DNA of 9,722 bases from Bacillota bacterium (GTDB lineage Bacteria > Bacillota > Clostridia > Clostridiales > Clostridiaceae), in assembly GCA_023399035.1 (NCBI GenBank), contig JAEWQX010000075.1, forward strand, positions 1 through 9,722. Reading direction: 5' to 3'. Position 1 is the first letter of the stretch. The number at the start of each line of letters is the position of its first letter. A program made the translations under genes and the position numbers. Positions 1-7,133 of this stretch are shown here, in pieces. The notes beneath the pieces were generated by a model that was not told the DNA's origin, ran no database searches, and worked only from the letters and a program-made list of their open reading frames with translations.

Positions 1-433
1 TGTCCTTGTATTCAATCAAGGAAATTATACCGCCTTTATATAATTCCACATATGTATCTAATGCTAAAAGGCAAGTTAAGATATCTGAAAATCCAAATCT
101 TGAATATATGCTTCCTCCAATGGTAGCACAATTTCTGAACTGAACTCCAACTATATGTATAAGAGACTTAGCTATAGCCCCATCAAAATATGAATTTAAC
201 CTTTCATCTACTTCCAATTGTCTTAATGTACACATACATCCAATCTTAAAAGATTCCTCATCTTCTTCAATTGTGTCTAAACCTAAATTAGATAAGTCAA
301 TTGCTGTCTGTATATTTCTGTTACCCATCTTAAGCCAGCCTGTACCACCTAAGATAACATTGTTTCTTTTTTGATTTAACTCGAAAGCCTGCTCAAGACT
401 TTCTGCTACCACATAATTTTTAATTGTAAACAA
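1..433 (-). CDS. FAD-binding subunit of a molybdenum hydroxylase (xanthine dehydrogenase type), N-terminal part
   Basis: This is the N-terminal ~144 residues of a FAD-binding subunit (FAD_binding_5, CoxM/XdhB/YgfM-like); the left window edge cuts off the rest. Such subunits pass electrons between the Mo/Fe-S subunits and NAD+ or another acceptor in the cytoplasm. The translation shows the two FAD-contact signatures of the family: an ILGGTGW segment near residue 28 and RNCATIGGSI near residue 100, followed by RFGFSD and LLALDTYVELY. I prefer the TTG start at 433. It lies 7 nt after a perfect GGAGGT and gives the N-terminus MFTIKNYV; an in-frame ATG at 439 is only about 1-2 nt from the same site. 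The gene follows the permease on the same strand, behind a terminator hairpin. The family is clear; the substrate (xanthine, purine or other heterocycle) cannot be read from this subunit. Confidence 0.88.
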   Translation of the reverse strand, partial: MFTIKNYVVAESLEQAFELNQKRNNVILGGTGWLKMGNRNIQTAIDLSNLGLDTIEEDEESFKIGCMCTLRQLEVDERLNSYFDGAIAKSLIHIVGVQFRNCATIGGSIYSRFGFSDILTCLLALDTYVELYKGGIISLIEYKD

Positions 434-440
434 ATACATT

Positions 441-446
441 ACCTCC
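441..446 (-). promoter_or_regulatory. Ribosome binding site that favours a TTG start
   Basis: GGAGGT on the minus strand. The ATG at 439-437 is almost in contact with it, whereas the TTG at 433-431 is 7 nt away, which is normal spacing. The TTG also removes two residues from the N-terminus, giving MFTIK. Confidence 0.6.
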
Positions 447-479
447 ACTTTTTACACTTTTGTATACTATATCATAGAA

Positions 480-516
480 AAATCCACAATGCTATATTTT
501 TATAGCCCGTGGATTT
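480..516 (-). terminator. Terminator after the NCS2 permease
   Basis: An 8-bp outer stem, AAATCCAC (480-487) with GTGGATTT (509-516), encloses a second 6-bp stem, GCTATA (491-496) with TATAGC (501-506), with a 4-nt loop. On the minus strand a TTTTTC run follows. It lies 20 bases past the permease stop and should stop or attenuate transcription before the FAD-subunit gene. The plus-strand side is also T-rich. Confidence 0.75.
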
Positions 517-536
517 ATTTTTATATTTAATTACCC

Positions 537-1868
537 TTAAGCTGATACCTTTTCCCCATTTTCAATAGTATCATCCTTATCCTTTGGTAAAACAAGATTT
601 AATACTGTAGCAATCACAAATGTCATTATGATTCCATTTTGAGCAAATACCTGCCCTATAAATGCTGGAAGCTGATCTAAAGCTTCTGGAACATTACCAA
701 TACCAACACCTATTCCAATTGCTAAAGCAACAATTAATCCATTTCTACCTTCAATACCTTCACTTAATAATGACTGAAGTCCGCTTACAAATATCATTGC
801 AAACATTATTACTGCTGCTCCGCCTAAAACTGACTGAGGCATTACTGATAACAATGCGCTTAATTTAGGGAAGAACCCTGCTAAAATTAAGAATAATGCA
901 CCTGTCATGATTACAAATTTATTTACTACTTTTGTTACTGCAACTAATCCTACATTCTGGCTGAATGAAGTATTTGGAGCTAGTCCAAATACTGCAGCTA
1001 TAAGACTTGATGCACCATCGGCCATAACGCCTCCAGCTAATTCTTTGTCAGTTGCTTCTCTTCCAAGTCCTCCAACAGATATTGCTGATATGTCTCCAAT
1101 TGTCTCTACTGTTGTTGCAACATACATAATGCACATTGAAATTATTGCATCTAATCTAAATTCAAATCCCATTACAAAAGGTCTTGGAAGGCTTATCCAT
1201 GATGCTTCCTTAACTGCTGTAAAGTCTACCATTCCCATGCATACTGATACTATATATCCGACTATAATTCCTATTAATATTGCTGATGATTTAATAAATC
1301 CTTTTGCAAAGTTCTGTAATACAATTATTACTAACATTACGATAGTACCTATCAATAAATGTTTAGGTGATCCGAAATCTGCTGCTCCTGCACCACCTGC
1401 AAAGTATTTTACTCCTACTGGAAGTAAAGATAAACCGATTGAAATTACCACAAGACTTGTAACTACTGGTGGAAATAATTTTCTTAATGGCTTAATGAAA
1501 AAACCTAAGATTATTTCTAAAATTGCTCCTATAAGAGAAGCTCCCATTATAGCACTATATCCATATGCAGCACCTATTGCCTTTTCTGTTCCAATAAATC
1601 CCGAACTCGTACCCATAACTACTGGAAGACCACTTCCTACTTTAAATACTGGATAAAGCTGAATCATTGTTGCAATACCTGCTACAAACATTGAATTCTG
1701 TATCAATATAGATTTTGTTTCTATTGGAATATTTAATAAACCACACACGATTATAAGTGGTGAAACATTTCCTAAAAACATTGCGAGTACGTGCTGAATT
1801 CCTAACGGCACTGCTTGTCCCAATGGTACTCTACCTTCCAATTGATAAATACTTCCTTTTTTCATCAT
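537..1868 (-). CDS. NCS2 purine permease (uracil-xanthine / xanthine-urate type)
   Basis: A 443-residue polytopic membrane protein of the nucleobase-ascorbate transporter (NCS2) family, the usual length. Visible family marks: the TM1 Gln-His pair at residues 25-26 (GIQHVLAM); TVETIGD with Glu255, the counterpart of the essential TM8 glutamate of XanQ/UapA; Asp284, aligning with the TM9 aspartate; and the signature QNVGLVAVTK at 304-313. These match xanthine/urate-type members better than uracil permeases, so proton-coupled import of xanthine or a related purine is likely; exact specificity is inferred. The ATG at 1868 is followed by a second ATG and preceded by a GGGGGA ribosome site. The gene is divergent from selD and just upstream of the FAD subunit, a setting typical of purine hydroxylase loci. 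Confidence 0.92.
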   Translation of the reverse strand: MMKKGSIYQLEGRVPLGQAVPLGIQHVLAMFLGNVSPLIIVCGLLNIPIETKSILIQNSMFVAGIATMIQLYPVFKVGSGLPVVMGTSSGFIGTEKAIGAAYGYSAIMGASLIGAILEIILGFFIKPLRKLFPPVVTSLVVISIGLSLLPVGVKYFAGGAGAADFGSPKHLLIGTIVMLVIIVLQNFAKGFIKSSAILIGIIVGYIVSVCMGMVDFTAVKEASWISLPRPFVMGFEFRLDAIISMCIMYVATTVETIGDISAISVGGLGREATDKELAGGVMADGASSLIAAVFGLAPNTSFSQNVGLVAVTKVVNKFVIMTGALFLILAGFFPKLSALLSVMPQSVLGGAAVIMFAMIFVSGLQSLLSEGIEGRNGLIVALAIGIGVGIGNVPEALDQLPAFIGQVFAQNGIIMTFVIATVLNLVLPKDKDDTIENGEKVSA

Positions 1869-1915
1869 AATCCCCCTAGTTGATTTTACGAATATTTTTT
1901 AACACAATTTAAAAA

Positions 1916-1921
1916 ATTATA
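1916..1921 (-). promoter_or_regulatory. Probable -10 element of the permease promoter
   Basis: A perfect TATAAT on the minus strand, 47 bases before the permease ATG. The matching -35 region (about 1939-1945) has only weak similarity to TTGACA (GATACA, 18-nt spacing) and lies inside a palindrome. That suggests a regulated promoter rather than a strong constitutive one. Confidence 0.4.
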
Positions 1922-1932
1922 CGTGTTTCCCG

Positions 1933-1952
1933 AAAGTATTGTATCATACTTT
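1933..1952. promoter_or_regulatory. 20-bp palindrome over the permease -35 region (possible operator)
   Basis: AAAGTAT (1933-1939), 6 nt, ATACTTT (1946-1952): a perfect 7-bp inverted repeat covering the expected -35 of the permease. Size and position suit a dimeric repressor. On the plus strand a T-run follows, so a weak plus-strand terminator is an alternative, but no plus-strand gene ends here. Confidence 0.4.
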
Positions 1953-2041
1953 TTTTAAAATGTGTAGTTTTTTTTATTTTAGTATATACTTCTTACTCTT
2001 TTTGTATATTCTAATTGTTTTTTTGACTTTCTTTTAATTTT

Positions 2042-2070
2042 TTGTCTTAATATTGCTAACATGCTATAAT
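2042..2070 (+). promoter_or_regulatory. selD promoter
   Basis: -35 TTGTCT (2042-2047), 17-nt spacer, -10 TATAAT (2065-2070): a good sigma-A type match with optimal spacing. It leaves a leader of about 55 nt before selD. I see no riboswitch-like structure in that leader. Confidence 0.7.
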
Positions 2071-2131
2071 TAAAAATAAAATTTAATTAAACTATCAAAA
2101 AACACTTTCACAATGTAAAGGAGACAGTCAC

Positions 2132-3169
2132 ATGAAAGATAAGATTAGATTAACAGCACTTACAAAAACTTCAGGATGTGCTGCTAAAATTGGTCCTGCC
2201 ACTTTAGAAAAGACCTTGAAATCACTTCCCAAATTCCATGATTCAAAGCTTATTGTAGGATTTGATACAAGCGATGATGCATGTGTATATAAGATAAATG
2301 ATTCAACCTGCGTAATACAGACTGTAGATTTCTTTCCTCCAATGGTAGATGATCCATATACCTTTGGACAGATTGCTGCAGCCAATGCACTGAGCGACAT
2401 TTATGCCATGGGAGGAAGTCCTGCACTTGCAATGAATCTATTATGTTTTCCATCATGCCTTGATCCATCCATTATGAGTGAAATACTTGCAGGAGGATAT
2501 AATAAAGTTGCAGAAGCAGGAGCAGTAATAGCTGGAGGACATACAATTGCCGATGCCACACCTAAATATGGACTTTCTGTAAGCGGATTTGCCCATCCAC
2601 ATGAAATCTTAACCAACAGCAATTCAAAGACTGGAGACCTGCTTGTTTTAACAAAACCTATAGGCACAGGAATAATGAATACAGCAGCCAAAGCGGATTT
2701 GTTGAATGATGATAAAATCAAGGAAATTTCAGATATAATGACCACTTTAAATAAATATGCAAAGGAAAGCACACAGGGTCTTAAAGTAAATTCATGTACA
2801 GATATAACAGGCTTCAGCCTTATAGGACACAGCTATGAAATGGCTAAAGGAAGCAACAAGACTATAGAATTGTTTTCTAATGATGTGCCAATAATAGATT
2901 ATGCATTAAATTATGCTTCCATGGGAATAATTCCAGAGGGCATGTACAATAACCTTGAATATTTAAAGGATAATTTCACTGCTTCAACACATATAAAACA
3001 AGAACTCATAGATGTGCTTCTTGACCCTCAGACTTCAGGTGGACTCCTTCTTTCAATGCCGGAAAAGGATGCACTGGAATATGTATCAAGAATGGAAGAA
3101 TTCACTCCATACTGCAGAGTTATAGGACAGACTAAAGATTTGTGTGAGAAACATATTGAAATCAAATAA
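2132..3169 (+). CDS. selD: Selenophosphate synthetase (selenide, water dikinase)
   Basis: A 345-residue, full-length SelD. It makes selenophosphate from selenide and ATP in the cytoplasm, the activated selenium donor for selenoproteins, selenouridine tRNA and labile selenium cofactors. The N-terminal glycine-rich loop reads TSGCAAK, with Cys16 and Lys19 at the catalytic Cys/Sec and Lys positions; the codon is TGT, so this is the cysteine form. Metal/ATP-binding segments are clear: TSDDACVY near 46, TVDFFPP near 64, NALSDIYAMGG at 85-95, AGGHTIAD near 134, TDITGFSLIGH at 223-233 and LDPQTSGG near the C-terminus. The ATG at 2132 follows AAAGGAGA with normal spacing. It has its own promoter and faces yedF. 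The YedF/YqeB/YqeC/XdhC neighbourhood argues that its product supplies a selenium-dependent molybdenum hydroxylase. Confidence 0.97.
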   Translation: MKDKIRLTALTKTSGCAAKIGPATLEKTLKSLPKFHDSKLIVGFDTSDDACVYKINDSTCVIQTVDFFPPMVDDPYTFGQIAAANALSDIYAMGGSPALAMNLLCFPSCLDPSIMSEILAGGYNKVAEAGAVIAGGHTIADATPKYGLSVSGFAHPHEILTNSNSKTGDLLVLTKPIGTGIMNTAAKADLLNDDKIKEISDIMTTLNKYAKESTQGLKVNSCTDITGFSLIGHSYEMAKGSNKTIELFSNDVPIIDYALNYASMGIIPEGMYNNLEYLKDNFTASTHIKQELIDVLLDPQTSGGLLLSMPEKDALEYVSRMEEFTPYCRVIGQTKDLCEKHIEIK

Positions 3170-3324
3170 CAGATTTAATAACAATATAAATAATAAATAG
3201 CAGAAAACAAAATAGACAATATAATATACAATTAAACAATATGCTATACACAAGTAATATTCGTATATATTATATATTGAAATAAATCATGAAGTTAAAG
3301 AATATAGTTTCGTCAAAAAGACAA

Positions 3325-3357
3325 CCCCACAACAAACTAGTTGTGGGGAATTTTTAA
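3325..3357. terminator. Bidirectional terminator shared by selD and yedF
   Basis: Perfect 9-bp stem CCCCACAAC (3325-3333) / GTTGTGGGG (3340-3348) with a 6-nt loop. On the plus strand AATTTTTAATTTTT follows; on the minus strand TTGTCTTTTT follows. It lies between two convergent genes and can end both. The 155 bases between the selD stop and this hairpin are AT-rich and show no gene. Confidence 0.9.
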
Positions 3358-3367
3358 TTTTTAATAA

Positions 3368-3964
3368 TTATAATGTTATCACCTTGTCTACTTCTTTCAT
3401 GGCATTTGATATGTCATACATATTGCTTATATTACCAGCGCCAAGCTTGTCTTCGATATTATAGAAATTAAGACATGCTCCGCACACCATAATTTTACTT
3501 CCCATTTTTTCAAGTTCTTTTAAATGCTCGATTGCCTGTTCATTAAGTGTTGGAACCTTTACTCCATCGTTCATGAACAATATGTATTTAGGAATATCAT
3601 CACTTTCACTTAATGTATAAAAGAACATTTTCATAAGATTTTTTCCAAGCTCTTCGCTTCCTGCACCTATTATTTCTTTTCCAATAAATACAGCCCAGTT
3701 TCCTATTAATGATTTTTCATTCAGCTGTGATAATATTTTTTTGCATTCTTCACAGTCCTTGTTAAATACTACTGAAAACTTTCCTTCCTCTTCCTTTACA
3801 TCTGTAAAAAATCCCTGGCTGTTTGCAAGTTTTTTAAGATTTTCAACTGCAATTGCATTATCTACTTCTACTACAAAAGCCTCTCCTCCATTATCAATTT
3901 CCTTTTTAGCCATTATAACTGGAATTGGACAATTTTTACCCTTTGCATCTATTATTCTATTCAT
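3368..3964 (-). CDS. yedF: Selenium metabolism protein YedF (TusA-like plus DsrE-like)
   Basis: A 198-residue two-domain protein. Residues 1-70 are a TusA/SirA-like domain: DAKGKNCPIPVIMAKKEI, with Cys12 in the CPxP motif that binds persulfide-type sulfur (or selenium) in relatives. Residues about 88-198 resemble DsrE/DsrF, with MVCGACLNFY holding Cys161 and Cys164. Between them is CEEC (71-74). Length and order match the selenium-associated YedF family that co-occurs with selD. A selenium carrier or delivery role is an inference from this association; the biochemical role is not established. The ATG at 3964 follows AGGGGAAAT. It is separated by 231 bases from the upstream XdhC-like gene, with no clear terminator between, so it may be the last gene of that operon. 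It is convergent with selD and contains no in-frame UGA. Confidence 0.93.
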   Translation of the reverse strand: MNRIIDAKGKNCPIPVIMAKKEIDNGGEAFVVEVDNAIAVENLKKLANSQGFFTDVKEEEGKFSVVFNKDCEECKKILSQLNEKSLIGNWAVFIGKEIIGAGSEELGKNLMKMFFYTLSESDDIPKYILFMNDGVKVPTLNEQAIEHLKELEKMGSKIMVCGACLNFYNIEDKLGAGNISNMYDISNAMKEVDKVITL

Positions 3965-4195
3965 TATTTCCCCTGCTTTCTTATTCTATATTTCAAGTTT
4001 CTTATACATGTTGCTTCTAACTTTGTATTTTTAAATTAATGATATAATGCCTATTCATAATAATTTCTATAATCAAAGAAAGTGATGCTTAATACATGAC
4101 AATAAGCGTTATTATACGTTTTAACCTGTCCAAGTATTATCAAAAAGAATCACCTATGAAATTATTATCGTAAGATTTTACTTGATATTAAAATT

Positions 4196-5275
4196 TTACT
4201 TGCCAGCTTTTATGTATTCAAATAATACCCTTACAGTACCACCACAGGCCATTCCCAGCTTTGATGCCTTAGAATTGGATAAATCATATTTTTCTATATG
4301 AGATTTCTTACTTTTTATGAGTTCTTTAGATTTTTCATAAACTGCATTTTCCACACTGCCTCCTCCAACAGTTCCAAGAAAACTTCCATCTTCTGAAACT
4401 AGCATCTTTGCACCTACTCCCCTTGGAGTCGAACCTGTCTTTTCAACAATTGTTGCAAGAACCATGTCAGTTTGAGCACATTTTAATTTGTCCATTATGT
4501 CATCTTCAATGCTGAACCACAGCTTTTTATTTTTCACTTCTATGATTTCTGCAAAAATACTCACTGCTATTTCTTCAGGTGTCTGTGCTCCTATCTTTAA
4601 TCCAACCGGGCTATGTACAGTTTTAAGTTCCTCTTCAGTGTAGCCTTCTTCTATCATTGCTTTGAATACAGATGCCACCTTTGCCCTGCTTCCAATCATT
4701 CCAACGTATTTATGATTAGTCCTTATAACTTTTTCCAGACATCTTCTATCATCCTTATGTCCTCTTGTTACTATTACTATATATGTGTTGCCGTTAATAT
4801 CTGCATCTTCAAGAGCTTCATCAAAATCCCTGCATATAACATTGTCTGCATGTGGAAATCTCTCTTCATTTGCAAACTCTTCCCTGTTGTCAATTACAGT
4901 CACATTGAATTCCAGCATCTTCCCCATCCTGCTTAAAGGAAGTGCAATATGTCCACCTCCGCAGATTATAAGATTTGGCTTTCCTGCAATGTCTTCCACA
5001 AATATTTCCTCACTACCACTTTTACAGATATAAGTTCCCTTTTTAAATTCTATATCTTTAAGAACAGATTTAAATATTTCCCTGTCCTCATCATTAACAC
5101 TGCTATTTACAATATTCTCAATATTTCTGCTTACGTAATCAATGCTGTCCATGCTGCTGTCGCTATGTAAAATCACTTTTCTGCCTATGTTTTCATTATC
5201 ACTTATTATTGTCAATGTCTTTGCATAACCATTTTTATTTAATTCATCTATTAGCTGTTTATATATTGTATCCAT
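4196..5275 (-). CDS. XdhC/CoxI-family molybdenum hydroxylase accessory protein
   Basis: About 359 residues. XdhC-family proteins bind and help sulfurate molybdenum cofactor before insertion into hydroxylases; here selenium may replace sulfur (inference). Counting from the ATG at 5281, residues 102-245 are the Rossmann-like XdhC_C domain: IICGGGHIALPL, VIDNRE, IVTRGHKDDR, GMIGSRAK, then GLKIGAQTPEEIAVSIFAEII. Residues 273-358 are an intact CoxI domain: LATIVEKTGSTPRGVGAKM, GTVGGGSVE and GMACGGTVRV with Cys346. Many XdhC proteins carry CoxI first, so the order here is reversed. Residues 18-98 look like a second, degenerate CoxI-like domain without the CGG and GGG motifs. I prefer the ATG at 5275, 7 nt after AGGGG; the ATG at 5281 is only 1 nt from it. 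The yqeB stop lies 12-18 bases upstream, so the two genes are surely co-transcribed. Confidence 0.9.
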   Translation of the reverse strand: MDTIYKQLIDELNKNGYAKTLTIISDNENIGRKVILHSDSSMDSIDYVSRNIENIVNSSVNDEDREIFKSVLKDIEFKKGTYICKSGSEEIFVEDIAGKPNLIICGGGHIALPLSRMGKMLEFNVTVIDNREEFANEERFPHADNVICRDFDEALEDADINGNTYIVIVTRGHKDDRRCLEKVIRTNHKYVGMIGSRAKVASVFKAMIEEGYTEEELKTVHSPVGLKIGAQTPEEIAVSIFAEIIEVKNKKLWFSIEDDIMDKLKCAQTDMVLATIVEKTGSTPRGVGAKMLVSEDGSFLGTVGGGSVENAVYEKSKELIKSKKSHIEKYDLSNSKASKLGMACGGTVRVLFEYIKAGK

Positions 5276-5282
5276 ATTCATT

Positions 5283-5287
5283 CCCCT
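5283..5287 (-). promoter_or_regulatory. Ribosome binding site favouring the second ATG of the XdhC-like gene
   Basis: AGGGG on the minus strand. The ATG at 5281-5279 is 1 nt away; the in-frame ATG at 5275-5273 is 7 nt away and so the better start. Confidence 0.5.
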
Positions 5288-5293
5288 ATTTAT

Positions 5294-6127
5294 TTATTTA
5301 TTTTGTAACTGCTTATTTAATGTTAATAATGCTTCTAAGACTCCTCCGCCTATTGAGCGTGCCTTGTCTGATATTGTGAAACAATGCTTCTTTTCGCATC
5401 TTGGATCAATATCACCGCTTTTCATTCCCTTGTGCACTTTTACGCCTTCCTGAAGCATTCCTCTTACTGTGCCTGGTATTTCAGCATAAACATACCTGGA
5501 CTTATCCTGAACTGTTCCTTCTTCACTCATAGATTCTGCCACATAAGCAACCACTTGTCCTTTTTCAACATAATCACCAATTTTAACAAGAGGTCTTATC
5601 ACTCCATCTGCAGATGATCTTATTATTCTTTCCACAGTATATCCGCCTATATTTCCTGGCACTCCTGTATTAGGTATTGCTTCACCTTCATAAATAGTTC
5701 TTCCAAGATAATGTCCCCTCTTGCTTTCAACTACACAGTGACAGTCATGTCCTGCTTTAAAGCCAGGCCCGACAGCAATTACTATTGGTGCATCATCTAT
5801 AGCTGTCCCCATATTTCTTTTTCCTATAATTGAATCAACAACTGCATCTGGTTTAAGCTTCTTGATTATTTCTCCTTCTGGATCAATTACAACAGGTATA
5901 TTTCCCTCTTTTATGATCTCAAGAACGTCATTAAAATTATCTGCTCGCACTGATTTTATCCCTTCAACTTCAGTACTCCCATCAAAGACTGCCTGTGAAA
6001 AAGCTACAGTTCTCCTTACAGTTGTAGGCATACTTATTTCTGTCATAACAACATCAAAACCGCATACCTTCAATCTGTGAGCTATTCCTGTAGCCAAGTC
6101 TCCGGCTCCTTTTATTAATACCATCAT
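5294..6127 (-). CDS. yqeB: Selenium-dependent molybdenum hydroxylase maturation protein YqeB (EF2563 family)
   Basis: A protein of 277 residues (280 from an upstream ATG at 6136) of the YqeB/EF2563 family, found with selD, yqeC and selenium-dependent Mo hydroxylases. Counting from 6127: an N-terminal nucleotide-binding-like segment, LIKGAGDLATGIAHRL, at 4-19; AVGPGFKAGHDCHCVVES with Cys129 and Cys131; a hammerhead/biotinyl-like segment around 172-235 (ADGVIRPLVKIGDYV, KGQVVAYV); DPRCEKKHC with Cys244 and Cys249; and IGGGVLEALL near the end. The two Cys pairs could bind metal or selenium, which is inference; no reaction is established for the family. GGGAG directly abuts the ATG at 6136, so the ATG at 6127, 9 nt away, is more likely used. 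It lies 138+ bases after yqeC and just before the XdhC-like gene. Confidence 0.93.
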   Translation of the reverse strand: MMVLIKGAGDLATGIAHRLKVCGFDVVMTEISMPTTVRRTVAFSQAVFDGSTEVEGIKSVRADNFNDVLEIIKEGNIPVVIDPEGEIIKKLKPDAVVDSIIGKRNMGTAIDDAPIVIAVGPGFKAGHDCHCVVESKRGHYLGRTIYEGEAIPNTGVPGNIGGYTVERIIRSSADGVIRPLVKIGDYVEKGQVVAYVAESMSEEGTVQDKSRYVYAEIPGTVRGMLQEGVKVHKGMKSGDIDPRCEKKHCFTISDKARSIGGGVLEALLTLNKQLQNK

Positions 6128-6136
6128 TCTTTTCAT

Positions 6137-6142
6137 CTCCCG
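6137..6142 (-). promoter_or_regulatory. Ribosome binding site deciding the yqeB start
   Basis: CGGGAG on the minus strand runs straight into the ATG at 6136-6134, with no spacer. The ATG at 6127 has a 9-nt spacer and the next at 6124 has 12, so 6127 is the best-placed start. Confidence 0.55.
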
Positions 6143-6214
6143 TTTTTTATTTAGTGATAAACTAACTTAACAGTTATCATCATATATCTGTTATAATAAA
6201 CTGCTTGTTTTGGA

Positions 6215-6242
6215 TATATAATGTAAATCATATAGATTTCAA
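6215..6242 (-). promoter_or_regulatory. Possible internal promoter before yqeB
   Basis: -35 TTGAAA (6242-6237), 16-nt spacer, -10 TATATA (6220-6215) on the minus strand, within the 138-base gap between yqeC and yqeB. No terminator hairpin with a T-run is visible in this gap, so read-through from yqeC is also expected. The match is moderate in an AT-rich gap and may be chance. Confidence 0.3.
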
Positions 6243-6274
6243 TCGCCCAGACTTAAGCAAGTGTATTTTATGAA

Positions 6275-7021
6275 TTAAATTAAACTTGTAACCGCACTAT
6301 TGACTTTTTTATTCTTCAATAGTACTCCAATTGTTTCAGCCTTTCTTAAAAGCTCATTTGTATCACACTTATTTATTACAGCAACATATTGTGCATCTTT
6401 CTCAAGAGAACCCATAGCTTTCCTTTGTCCTCTCTCACTTGAAAGGAGCTCTGCAATATCTCTTTCTGAAATTATATGTGATTCATCTGCATTTAGTATA
6501 TCACATACAATTTCTTTCCTATGGCATATATCCTTTATGGACTGGCTTAAAGAATCAATTCCTGCAACTCCAACAACAATATCTGTTTCATCAATGACAA
6601 CTGGTTCATGCATATCTGGAGCTTTTAAAGGAAGCCTCCTTGAACCATCGCTTTCTATGAGCAAAAAATCACATATTTCCAAAAGCTCCTGAAAGCTTAC
6701 ATCATTTAAAGAAGAAAACTTGTTGTTCCCAACAGGCCTTCCAATGACTGCTATTCCATCATGTTTTAATCTTTCAGCAATCTGTTTTAAATCACTGCTG
6801 CAGAGAAGATACTTTTCAGGCATAAACATGTTAGTTGTAGTCGTTATAATTACCTTCCTGCCAATACTTTTCAATTCTTCTGCCAGATTGAATATCAATG
6901 TTGTCTTTCCTCCAGCCCCTACAAAAGAAATTATCTTTTTCTCATTTATATTAATGAATAATCCTTCATGCAGATACCCTTTTTCAAGGAGCCTGTCATT
7001 GTCATAAGTAAAAACCTTCAT
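6275..7021 (-). CDS. yqeC: Selenium-dependent hydroxylase accessory protein YqeC (P-loop)
   Basis: A 248-residue P-loop NTPase-like protein of the YqeC family, linked to selenium-dependent molybdenum hydroxylases. Visible motifs: Walker A variant VGAGGKTT at 34-41; IITTTTNMFMPEK near 58-70; LLIESDGSRRLPLKAPDMHEP at 120-140, the family hallmark with the acidic ESDGSR at 123-128; and NKCD at 217-220, like the guanine-specificity NKxD motif of GTPases. Nucleotide binding is therefore likely; the reaction is unknown. The ATG at 7021 follows AAGGGTGG at about 7 nt. It is the first gene of the yqeC-yqeB-XdhC-like(-yedF) series, has its own promoter, and its length is typical of the family. Confidence 0.93.
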   Translation of the reverse strand: MKVFTYDNDRLLEKGYLHEGLFININEKKIISFVGAGGKTTLIFNLAEELKSIGRKVIITTTTNMFMPEKYLLCSSDLKQIAERLKHDGIAVIGRPVGNNKFSSLNDVSFQELLEICDFLLIESDGSRRLPLKAPDMHEPVVIDETDIVVGVAGIDSLSQSIKDICHRKEIVCDILNADESHIISERDIAELLSSERGQRKAMGSLEKDAQYVAVINKCDTNELLRKAETIGVLLKNKKVNSAVTSLI

Positions 7022-7069
7022 CTGCAGTCCACCCTTAAACTTTTATTGTAATTAATTTATATGATTTAA

Positions 7070-7098
7070 ATTATACCAAAATAAATTAAAATCGTTAA
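7070..7098 (-). promoter_or_regulatory. yqeC operon promoter
   Basis: -35 TTAACG (7098-7093), 17-nt spacer, -10 TATAAT (7075-7070) on the minus strand, the -10 preceded by TGG. This leaves a leader of about 40 nt before the yqeC ATG. It is probably the main promoter of the maturation gene series. Confidence 0.65.
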
Positions 7099-7109
7099 CT
7101 CAAATTAAC
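7094..7109. promoter_or_regulatory. Palindrome overlapping the yqeC -35 box (possible operator)
   Basis: GTTAA (7094-7098), 6 nt, TTAAC (7105-7109). The left arm covers five of the six -35 bases. The short arms in AT-rich DNA make chance possible, but the position is that of a repressor site. Confidence 0.3.
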
Positions 7110-7133
7110 ATATTTTAATTTAAGCTGACTATT

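Noticed and set aside
907..1656. A 249-codon open frame on the plus strand
   Set aside because: It lies wholly antisense to the permease, which has clear NCS2 motifs. Its composition follows from the reverse complement of membrane-protein codons, and it has no ribosome site or family likeness.
1869..2131. Purine riboswitch or PurR box upstream of the permease
   Set aside because: The permease leader is too short and lacks the conserved purine-aptamer junction. Two CGAA-containing segments (near 1889 and 1931) resemble PurR half-sites but are in direct orientation about 42 bases apart, not the paired inverted arrangement.
2177..2182. Possible selenocysteine at the SelD active site
   Set aside because: The codon at residue 16 is TGT (Cys), and no in-frame TGA occurs in selD, yedF, yqeB, yqeC or the XdhC-like gene.
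6137..6274. Molybdenum cofactor riboswitch between yqeC and yqeB
   Set aside because: The gap is short and AT-rich with only a weak ACTTAAGCAAGT hairpin; the GC-rich multi-stem layout of Moco RNA is not seen.
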